From NCBI GenBank assembly GCA_003165595.1, contig PLWQ01000010.1, forward strand, positions 1 to 64,000: a stretch of 64,000 nucleotides of DNA. The letters are read 5' to 3'. Positions within the stretch are counted from its first letter, which is position 1, and each line of letters opens with the position of its first letter. Shown one piece after another: positions 1 to 6,599 of the stretch. The position numbers were made by a program, and so were the translations under genes. The stretch is from Fibrobacterota bacterium. GTDB lineage: Bacteria; Fibrobacterota; Chitinivibrionia; Chitinivibrionales; FEN-1185. The notes under the pieces were generated by a model, which was not told the origin of the DNA, ran no database searches, and worked only from the letters and a program-made list of their open reading frames with translations.

Positions 1-1587
1 ACACTGCCCTGGCACCGGGGCAAGCATAATGGCGTCGGCAATGAAGTAGCCAGCCGTATCTGCATGATATATGGAATCGTATTGCGGAAATTGTGGGTAA
101 GGTGGAGGTTCATTACTGATCCAGATCCATGCAGTGTCGCCAGCAATGAAGTTGTTTGTAACCAGGTATCCCCAGCGCCAATTCGTATCGAAAGAACTGG
201 TGTCAGTCTGACTGTCCAGACCGAAGTCAATGGCGGTTCCTTGGCTTTGTCCGAAGTTCTGATATGGAGGCCAAGAATATGCCATGCCCGCTACCATGCG
301 AGAATTTGCCGGACTCGGCTTGAAGTATTGCCACACAGAATAGTTGCCAGTCGCCATAATCGGAGCCTTAAAAATTGCGTGCTGATCTCTTTCATAGTTC
401 GGCAAATTCATAGGATTGAGGCGATAATCGAGGCTATCCAAGAAATAGCCGCCAGCCCAACCTTGGCCAGTTCTGAGCCAGTTTGCTGCCGAATATTGAA
501 TCCCGTTGGTTTGAGATCTGAAGGTGCCGTTTGCAGCATGCGGCCAACCGCTTGGGTCTAAATTGAAACCATGCAAAGAAAACAGTGAATGTTCATAGAT
601 TCCTGCCCATTCATATCCAAACGTATCCTGTGGCTGTATGGGAATTAGGTTTCCTCCTGGTATGAGGCTGTCCCAAAGGTGGGAGTTGGTAATCGTAATG
701 TTGTTCTTAGGACAGCCATAACTGCTTAGGTCCTGATATCGAGTTCCATTGAACGCACCAAGCGTTGTGCCGCCATAAGGGCCTTTTGTTAACTGAAGAA
801 GCCAGTTGCCAGGTGTGCTGGCCGTGTCAATAAAATCGAAAACATTTCTAAGATGAAGATTCTTCATTCCAAACTCATCAAATGCATCATGATATGGCCA
901 TTCGGTGATGCCCCCCATAGCGAAGCCTCTTGGAGGAACTTTTGCAGGCATGGTCATGCGCTGATGGAGCCGATCAAGATAGTTGTTGATAATAGTGTAT
1001 TCGTCCATCGCGGTTAAGCCATTTCTGAGGCCTCTAATTTGATTTGCCATGATCCGAGAGACCCAAACATCCATCTGCCCATCACCTTTATATGTCGTGT
1101 AAAGATTTGCTGTCGTATCGAAAGCAAATACCTGATTCGCATTGGTATAACATTTTCCTGTACTGTTGTTGTAGAGATCCATAAAATATCGATCATCAGT
1201 GGTAATCTCGGGGATGGCATACTTGCCCCAGGTAGCTTGTATGTAATTCCATAGGGAATCAACTCTCCAGGCAAATGGCAAATCACCGACCATTACAACT
1301 CCTTCCAAGGTGTCGCTCGAGGAAAGACTGCTTTTGTATTCAGCGCTAATAGTATCCCACAGCGGCTCGCATCTGTCCTGCACGTCAGCTTCATCGTTGA
1401 ACCAGGAAATCCGCATATCGACATTCTTGAAATCCACCTTTCGCACATCGTCAATGTAACGATTCACGTACGTGCTATCAGTGCCGTAATAATAGTAACC
1501 AGTGTCGACTACAACCAGAACCTTTGCGTTCGCGACGGAGGCAAATACAAGTGCTGCTATCACGATTTTTAAGAACGGCTTCTTCAT
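1..1587 (-). CDS. Exported C25/caspase-like protein with golvesin-like C-terminus (partial)
   Basis: I translated this by hand: 529 codons stay open from the ATG at 1587 to the left edge, so the C-terminus is missing. The start has a strong RBS (AGGAGG) and overlaps the upstream stop as ATGA. Residues 1-21 are a signal peptide ending ANA. Residues 96-108 (GVVMVGDLPFAWR), 131-139 (DDRYFMDLY) and 168-180 (GDGQMDVWVSRIM) resemble the core strands of gingipain-type (C25) peptidases. EHSLFSLHG at 332-340 could hold the catalytic His, but I cannot place a convincing Cys. Residues about 470-525, ending YFIADAIMLAP, look like the golvesin C-terminal beta domain found on secreted enzymes. The protein is probably exported. 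Peptidase activity is inference; it may be an inactive relative. Confidence 0.8.
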   Translation of the reverse strand, partial: MKKPFLKIVIAALVFASVANAKVLVVVDTGYYYYGTDSTYVNRYIDDVRKVDFKNVDMRISWFNDEADVQDRCEPLWDTISAEYKSSLSSSDTLEGVVMVGDLPFAWRVDSLWNYIQATWGKYAIPEITTDDRYFMDLYNNSTGKCYTNANQVFAFDTTANLYTTYKGDGQMDVWVSRIMANQIRGLRNGLTAMDEYTIINNYLDRLHQRMTMPAKVPPRGFAMGGITEWPYHDAFDEFGMKNLHLRNVFDFIDTASTPGNWLLQLTKGPYGGTTLGAFNGTRYQDLSSYGCPKNNITITNSHLWDSLIPGGNLIPIQPQDTFGYEWAGIYEHSLFSLHGFNLDPSGWPHAANGTFRSQTNGIQYSAANWLRTGQGWAGGYFLDSLDYRLNPMNLPNYERDQHAIFKAPIMATGNYSVWQYFKPSPANSRMVAGMAYSWPPYQNFGQSQGTAIDFGLDSQTDTSSFDTNWRWGYLVTNNFIAGDTAWIWISNEPPPYPQFPQYDSIYHADTAGYFIADAIMLAPVPGQC

Positions 1588-2297
1588 CGAGCGCCTCCTC
1601 TCGCCAAAATCATTTGCCTTGTTCTCTCGACAGCGGCAACAACCATGCCCATGCTTTTTACACTTCCTGTGTCCGCTGCGATTCTGGAAGTCGTCAGCGA
1701 ATCTCGCGTGAACTGTACCCTGGAAGACAGAGTGGAGAGTGTGGTGGTGGTCGTGCTGTCTCCCACTTGGCTCAGAGCCTTGAGGGCTGGAATGATGTCG
1801 CAAGCAATCTTGGGAGGCAGGGGGGTAGCCGCGATATTCGCCAGTGCATGCCTTGAGCTTGGGTTATTGAACTTCATCAGGCAGCCTGCAATTGACGTGT
1901 GGATGAGTTGCATTACACCACCATGTCTGCGCCTCGATGCTTGGTACACCTTCACAAGTGTGTCTGACAAGGAATAGATCTTGAGTTCTTGGGCTGCCAC
2001 GATGGCTTCATAGACGAGATACGGATCATGAGACATAGTGGCCTTCGCAATTTGTTGTACCAACCAATCCGGCGCTGGAGCAGTTATTCCGTTCTTTTCA
2101 ACAAATGGCACCAAAGCTTGGATCAAGTATTTGCGACCATAGGTTGTAGTATCTTTGGTAAATGCTGGAGCAAGCTGGTCCAGGGTAGAATACCCTTGAA
2201 AAGCCTTCTCACCCGGCCATGTAATTTGACATTCTGCCGAGACGGCGGCAAGCAGCCAAAAAAGCATGACAACCGGGGCAAATATATCTTTGCCCAT
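1584..2297 (-). CDS. Exported helical-repeat (HEAT-like) protein, unknown function
   Basis: The start chosen is the ATG at 2297 (MGKDIFAPVVML), which has AAAGGA upstream. The longer GTG start at 2327 lacks an RBS. The signal peptide ends around VSAECQ. The rest (237 residues in total) is mostly amphipathic helices, with segments such as DPYLVYEAIVAAQELKIYSL that fit HEAT/armadillo-type repeats. No catalytic motif is visible. The gene overlaps the following gene by 4 bp and sits 33 bp after the preceding one, so the three genes form one operon. A role with the C25-like neighbour (chaperone, inhibitor or partner) is only guilt by association. Confidence 0.75.
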   Translation of the reverse strand: MGKDIFAPVVMLFWLLAAVSAECQITWPGEKAFQGYSTLDQLAPAFTKDTTTYGRKYLIQALVPFVEKNGITAPAPDWLVQQIAKATMSHDPYLVYEAIVAAQELKIYSLSDTLVKVYQASRRRHGGVMQLIHTSIAGCLMKFNNPSSRHALANIAATPLPPKIACDIIPALKALSQVGDSTTTTTLSTLSSRVQFTRDSLTTSRIAADTGSVKSMGMVVAAVERTRQMILARGGAR

Positions 2298-2330
2298 AAC
2301 ATCATCCTTTCGATGATCGATTCCCACCGG

Positions 2331-3443
2331 TTATTTTGTGTTCATTTCTTCTTCAAGTCCGCTCATCCTCGCCCTAAGCTCGTCATTTTCTTTCTTTATC
2401 GCAATCGTGTAAAGAGTGAGTTCCTCAATTTTTTGCAAAAGCTTCGCCTGCATGTCGCCCACGGACACCCCATTTTTCTTCACATCTGCTCGCGTGGGTA
2501 TGCCTTCAAGATGTTTGTTCTTTTTGACGTATTCGGCGACCTTTTCGAGAGGCTTGAGGTTGTAATCGTCTTTGAAAACGAAGTCTGACCAGCCGGTTTG
2601 AGTAACAACAACTTCCTTTGCGCCGATCTTGCCTTTGACGGCGAGCTGGTAGGAAGTGCCAGGGTTGGTTGTGCCGATGCCTACTACACCATTCACAAGC
2701 AACCCATTCGATGGGGCGGCCGTACTCGTAGAATAACCGATCGCGGCCCCACCACTGACCTGCAGCGTGCTGCCTGGTGTCGTCGTTCCGATTCCCAACC
2801 GCCCTTGATAAATCGACATAGCATTCTGAAAAGTTGTTGAGTAATTGTAAAAGTCCGTTCGATAGTCTCCTGTTCCGACCCTGACGTTCGTAATCTTTCC
2901 CGTCATAGTATTGCCACTTACAGCCTCAAAACCTATGGCAACAGCTGTCCCATTTGTGCTGCTATTATTGTGAACAACTATTGGAATTGTTTCGGACCCC
3001 GAACCTGTACTCATCACCTCTAACATGTAAAATGGAGTCGTTGTTCCGATACCAACGTAGCCGGTTTTTGGCAGAAATATACCAGTACCCTCGCCAGTTG
3101 TTGCCCTGATTTCGAGACTATTGTAAGCCGATCCATTATAGCCAAGCATTCCTCCGCAGTCCGCCAAAGTTTGAAAATGCACGCCATTGGTTCCGTCCGT
3201 GATATTTGCAATGTTTCCCGTTGATCCCTTAACTTGAAGAGGAAACGCTGCTGTGGTGGTGCCAATGCCAACTTTGTCCGTTATGGTGGTCGGATAGATG
3301 TACGGCGCAGTCCGGCTCCACTGTGCAAGCGAACTCCCCACGATACAGATCACCGCCAACCCAAAGAAGTTCAGGCCGCAGTTTCGGATATTCCCCACCA
3401 CAACATTCAAGCTCCTACTCCGACTTGCACGAATCCCTCTCAC
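2331..3443 (-). CDS. Exported tail-fibre-like protein with VGIGTT repeats and C-terminal coiled coil
   Basis: The GTG start has an excellent RBS (AAAGGAGGGCACA). After an arginine-rich head and a hydrophobic export segment (about 24-41), the body repeats the motif VGIGTTTP (residues about 58, 130, 217, 254), each followed by a beta-rich stretch. Such repeats are typical of trimeric tail-fibre or surface-fibre stalks. The C-terminal 70 residues (KPLEKVAEYVKKNKHLEGIP, then KNGVSVGDMQ and a coiled coil to NDELRARMSGLEEE) match the widespread tail-fibre/surface-protein ending common in Bacteroidota and relatives. It probably forms a trimeric surface fibre. First gene of the AT-richer operon with the two genes that follow. 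Confidence 0.8.
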   Translation of the reverse strand: MRGIRASRSRSLNVVVGNIRNCGLNFFGLAVICIVGSSLAQWSRTAPYIYPTTITDKVGIGTTTAAFPLQVKGSTGNIANITDGTNGVHFQTLADCGGMLGYNGSAYNSLEIRATTGEGTGIFLPKTGYVGIGTTTPFYMLEVMSTGSGSETIPIVVHNNSSTNGTAVAIGFEAVSGNTMTGKITNVRVGTGDYRTDFYNYSTTFQNAMSIYQGRLGIGTTTPGSTLQVSGGAAIGYSTSTAAPSNGLLVNGVVGIGTTNPGTSYQLAVKGKIGAKEVVVTQTGWSDFVFKDDYNLKPLEKVAEYVKKNKHLEGIPTRADVKKNGVSVGDMQAKLLQKIEELTLYTIAIKKENDELRARMSGLEEEMNTK

Positions 3444-3983
3444 TGTGCCCTCCTTTGAAAAACGAAAAGTTGTCCATACGAAAAAACGTCCCTACTGTCC
3501 ACTTGAAAGGTGGGTCTATGTAAAACCAAGAAAGATTACAAAATCCTGCTGCCGGCTAACTGTCTCCCTGTTTTATCTAGCACTTCCCATTTTGCCGCAG
3601 CAAACAATTCCTGACTCTGATGCCAATATATCTCTTCAGAAATCTCTCTGAAACTGCCTCCCCCCAAAGACCGTTATCCACAGGAAACCATCATTTCCAA
3701 TCTTCACCAACACATTTGCCTTGCCGAAATTATCTCCCCGCAGTCCCCAACGGCAAATCGATAGAATTTCTCGCAAGACCTTGAGCGTGGTAGATGGCAA
3801 AGCCGCGTGCTTGGCTTGCTTCCGATGCAGGGGGTGATGGCTAACGAGCATTGAATAGCTCGAATGCATCGGTCAAAGGTGTTCGCACTTGGTGATAATC
3901 GCTGTGTCAATTATGTCATGCTCGATTATCAATATAGTGCTAGTGGAAGGCGTTGTCAAGAATAAAGTGAAGAGTACTAATCC
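3444..3983. other. AT-rich intergenic region, no gene recognised
   Basis: About 540 bp between the tail-fibre gene and the IS66 remnant. Short open frames exist on both strands, but none has an RBS plus a recognisable protein. The AT-rich sequence just upstream of 3443 must contain the promoter of the tail-fibre operon, though I could not pin one down. Confidence 0.5.
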
Positions 3984-3998
3984 GTAACAATTGTGTAA
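3984..3998 (+). repeat. IS66 left terminal inverted repeat
   Basis: GTAACAATTGTGTAA. It pairs with the right end at 5288-5302 and matches 11 of 15 positions. The divergence fits an element that no longer moves. Confidence 0.6.
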
Positions 3999-4022
3999 TA
4001 GACAACGATGGGGCGAGCCGAA

Positions 4023-4507
4023 TTAGTGCCACCCCATTTTTGCTTGGGAGACGGTGATTGAGTAGACTATCGTAAATGTCCGCAGATTCCCAGCGCCTTC
4101 GGGAACTTCATAGCGTAATGCCCTTGTTTGCGTTCGATTTTTGCAGATGCACCAATTGCGTTCGGCGCGCAGATTGCCTGTGAACTCGATAGACCCCTGT
4201 TGTCTCTTTGCCCCGGAAACCGACTTCATGAGCCGTATTCTTTCAAATGGCTTTTACGAGAAAAAGCCAGCTTCTTGACGGACAATTCGCCAATCATGTT
4301 GGAAAGGACGTGAAGCGTTGGATTGATACGTTCAAGCACTGCTCCTGTGGATGCAGGAGCAAGGTCTTTCTGCTCGAAGAACTTTCGCCGCGCATGCGCC
4401 CAGCACATCAGATGGGTCAGCCGTTGCTTTTTGACAACATCGTTGTACCTGGCATAGCCGTCCGACAGCAAATACCGGTCCGCTAGGTTGCGGGAATTGC
4501 GGGATCA
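4023..4507 (-). pseudogene. IS66 transposase (tnpC) C-terminal fragment, frameshifted
   Basis: The frame at 4471-4226 encodes the IS66 catalytic-domain block RYLLSDGYARYNDVV followed by LMCWAHARRKFFE, which is diagnostic of the DDE_Tnp_IS66 domain. The frame is closed upstream by a TGA near 4507 and downstream at 4226. Weak IS66 C-terminal similarity continues in another frame to 4023 (TFTIVYSITVSQAKMGWH resembles the usual AIYSLIETAKLNG ending). The N-terminal part of the roughly 500-residue transposase is absent. No active transposase can be made. Confidence 0.85.
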
Positions 4508-4563
4508 TTCGTTGCCCTGATTAACAAATAATATAGGGAATATATTTCCGGTTTGGCAAGAAA

Positions 4564-4911
4564 TCATGCGGAAGGAAGAACAAATCTTTTCCTGCGCCGT
4601 GCGCCGGACAGGTCGATGCCTTCCAGCACAAGCGTCACCTCTGGAATCTACATCGTCGCGGACGTTCCCGTATCGTACTGCGGCGCAACGACGAACGTAC
4701 CTGCTTCGAGTCGTTTATGATAAAGGCAATAGCCGGTGCGGTCCCAGAATAGAACTTTTATCCGGTTGCGTGAGCGGTTGATGAAAACGAATAGATGGCC
4801 TGACAGAGGACTTTGCCGGATAACAGACTCGGTCAGCGCAGCAAGGCTGTCGAAGCTTTTGCGCAGATCGGTCGGCTGCAGGCAGACAAAAACCAGAACC
4901 GCCGAGGGCAA
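4564..4911 (-). pseudogene. tnpB: IS66 accessory protein TnpB with internal stop
   Basis: Residues 1-87 (4911-4651) carry the IS66 Orf2 signature TDLRKSFDSLAAL ... SGHLFVFINRSRNRIKVLFWD. A TAG at 4648-4650 stops the frame. The same frame then continues with the expected C-terminus IPEVTLVLEGIDLSGARRRK and a natural TGA at 4564-4566. A single nonsense substitution has therefore truncated the gene. It lies 15 bp after tnpA, as in intact IS66 elements. Confidence 0.85.
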
Positions 4912-4926
4912 CCTGAAAATCGGCGA

Positions 4927-5229
4927 TTATTCGATTCGGCTGTGCTTCACTGCGCAAAGAATCTGCCGCAAGGCAACGGCATCCATCTGCGCAGAAATAC
5001 GGATCGTCGCGTTAGTTCCGGTAACGATCTCCGGAAAGGACGACTGCGGTACATCGAGCTTTACGAACTGCGGAGCAACAGAAGACCTAACCGCGGGAAA
5101 TCGCCTTTTCCGCCACTCCCTGAACGTCCAGTAATTCAGGCCCTGGTGCTGACAATACGGGTGGATTGACAGGCCGCTCTTCCGTTGTGCCTGCAGATGT
5201 TTCTTGATATCCTTAGGGGAATGTTGCAT
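4927..5229 (-). CDS. tnpA: IS66 accessory protein TnpA (orf1), intact
   Basis: 100 residues, the normal size for IS66 orf1. The HTH-like N-terminal half contains GLSIHPYCQHQGLNYWTFREW, the usual IS66 orf1 pattern (S..YC...G....TFY.W). It starts about 73 bp inside the right inverted repeat. It is open throughout, but its partners tnpB and tnpC are broken, so it is probably a relic. Confidence 0.75.
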   Translation of the reverse strand: MQHSPKDIKKHLQAQRKSGLSIHPYCQHQGLNYWTFREWRKRRFPAVRSSVAPQFVKLDVPQSSFPEIVTGTNATIRISAQMDAVALRQILCAVKHSRIE

Positions 5230-5287
5230 GGATCGCCTCCTCTCGTCTTGTAAAATCGGGAAAGGAATGGCGCATGAAAAGATAGGT

Positions 5288-5302
5288 TTACAGAACGCTT
5301 AC
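5288..5302 (-). repeat. IS66 right terminal inverted repeat
   Basis: Read inward on the minus strand: GTAAGCGTTCTGTAA, beginning with the GTAAGCG typical of IS66 ends. It defines the outer right boundary of the element, 44 bp from the next gene's stop codon. Confidence 0.7.
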
Positions 5303-5345
5303 AGATAAATCTCCCCCGAAACATCATCATTCAGCAGGCAAACCA

Positions 5346-6278
5346 CTACCGGCCAATCATAAACCTGGTTTCCTCGGATATTCCACTGCTCTCCAATCTC
5401 AGGAAATAGAAGCCGGGGCATAATCCCTTGATCGGCACGTTTTCCACGTGCGCGCCTGTGCAAAGCGGACCTTCCTGGAGATTCGAAACGGTCCTGCCGT
5501 GACAGTTGACAATAGATAAACTTGCTTTTCCGGCCTGCGGAAGGTCATAAGAAACCGCAAGCCTGTTGTTCACGCAATTTGCGCGAAGCGCGCATGAAGG
5601 GCCCATGTCCCCGCCGGTACGCATCGGCATGGAGCCGGTTTCGCTTTTAAGGGTGAAAATGAGCTTGTCGCAATTAAACGGTTCGTTGACAAAAGTAAGT
5701 TTCAATACCCAGAGGCCGGTATCGAGGGTCACCGTTGCGACATTGCTGAAGGTGTTCCAGTTGTGCCAGATCTCGTTGCCTGCCGGAGCCGTGGTTGGCG
5801 CCAGGTTGGAAATTGTAACCGGCGTTCCATCGTTAAATGAAATTGTCTGCGTATTTGGGGTAGACGCAACTGCTTCATAGGTGGTGATATTGTACACGCC
5901 GGCGGTCTTTACATGAACCGTGGATTTAACCCATTCGCCGGCTGCGATCCATCCAAGATGATATGATCCTTGCGGCGGTACGGATCCGTCTGCATTCCTG
6001 TCGCCACTGCCGAATGGCTGCATTCCTACCGTCATTTCGGCCGTGTCCACACGTATCGAGCCGAACGGGACAATCCGATCATCATGAAATCCAACTTCCC
6101 TTCCTCCCTCGTCGAAAAACACCGCTTTTACCACGCCGGGAATGGCCTGTGGATGACCCTTGAGCGTATCACCGGTAAAGACCTTTCCCGCGTACCCGGA
6201 CGGAATCGCGGCGTTGAGGAGAGAGGCAATGAGGAGGCACGGCGCTGTTGCGGCGACAATCCTGCTTAACATGTTCAT
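5346..6278 (-). CDS. Secreted CBM6-like carbohydrate-binding protein with C-terminal sorting tail
   Basis: 310 residues. The signal peptide covers 1-24. Residues about 100-210 look like a family 6 carbohydrate-binding beta-sandwich: GEWVKSTVHVKTAGVYNITT, then the TISFNDGTP strands, IWHNWNTFSNVATVTLDTGLW and a closing NCDKLIFT. The last 80 residues (NRLAVSYDLPQAGKASLSIV, then GFYFLRLESSGISEETRFMI) have the strand pattern of type IX (Por) sorting domains. No catalytic domain is present, so it is probably a cell-surface glycan-binding protein. The gene follows the GH2 and orphan-tail genes on the same strand. Confidence 0.75.
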   Translation of the reverse strand: MNMLSRIVAATAPCLLIASLLNAAIPSGYAGKVFTGDTLKGHPQAIPGVVKAVFFDEGGREVGFHDDRIVPFGSIRVDTAEMTVGMQPFGSGDRNADGSVPPQGSYHLGWIAAGEWVKSTVHVKTAGVYNITTYEAVASTPNTQTISFNDGTPVTISNLAPTTAPAGNEIWHNWNTFSNVATVTLDTGLWVLKLTFVNEPFNCDKLIFTLKSETGSMPMRTGGDMGPSCALRANCVNNRLAVSYDLPQAGKASLSIVNCHGRTVSNLQEGPLCTGAHVENVPIKGLCPGFYFLRLESSGISEETRFMIGR

Positions 6279-6304
6279 GTGGAAGGCTCCTTGCGAAATA
6301 GTAA

Positions 6305-6544
6305 TTAGTGAACGATCGTAATCGATTGTGTTTCCCTGCTGCCATTGCGTTCGACGGTAACAAAATATGTACCCCGGCGTAGGTTGCGTACGTCAAGGCT
6401 GACGCTGCGGCTTCCAACCGCGCTGTTTTCGTCAACGAACGACCGTACCGTTTTGCCCGCGATATCCACAAGGGAAATTCTTGCCGAAGCACCCGCGACG
6501 GCATGATAGGTAACCGCAAGCCGCGTACCGTGCAACGTGGTCAT
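6305..6544 (-). CDS. Orphan C-terminal sorting-domain fragment
   Basis: 79 residues consisting only of the secretion-tail fold seen at the end of neighbouring proteins (RLAVTYHAVAGASARISLVD, GKTVRSF, LRRGTYFVTVERNGSRETQS). There is no signal peptide and no clear RBS. An in-frame TAA lies 15 bp upstream of the ATG. This looks like the 3' relic of a larger secreted-protein gene whose front was deleted. Expression as a free tail is unlikely but cannot be excluded. Confidence 0.5.
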   Translation of the reverse strand: MTTLHGTRLAVTYHAVAGASARISLVDIAGKTVRSFVDENSAVGSRSVSLDVRNLRRGTYFVTVERNGSRETQSITIVH

Positions 6545-6560
6545 GAGATTGATCGGGCTT

Positions 6561-6587
6561 TAGGGGCGGGTTTCAAACCTGCCCCTA
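6561..6587. repeat. Perfect-type hairpin of the GGGGCGGGTTT family
   Basis: AGGGGCGGGTTT at 6562-6573 pairs with AAACCTGCCCCT at 6575-6586 (one G-T wobble), extended by T6561-A6587. It sits between the GH2 stop and the orphan tail fragment. It lacks a T-run, so it is more likely a REP-like repeat or mRNA-stabilising hairpin than a canonical terminator. Confidence 0.6.
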
Positions 6588-6599
6588 CTCGGCGCCGAC

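Larger units (their letters stand above)
3984..5302 (-). mobile_element. Decayed IS66-family insertion sequence
   Basis: The element reads right to left as orf1 (tnpA), orf2 (tnpB) and a remnant of orf3 (tnpC), the IS66 order. The ends carry imperfect inverted repeats: GTAAGCGTTCTGTAA reading inward from 5302 and GTAACAATTGTGTAA from 3984 (11 of 15 identical). GTAAGCG is the usual IS66 terminus. At about 1.3 kb it is roughly half the usual length, because most of tnpC is missing. The 8 bp flanking each end do not match, so there is no visible target duplication. It is an old, immobile remnant. Confidence 0.85.

Noticed and set aside
3636-3910. Two overlapping minus-strand frames (77 and 68 codons) left of the IS66 remnant
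   Set aside because: No RBS, no signal peptide, no recognisable motif; they overlap each other in different frames.
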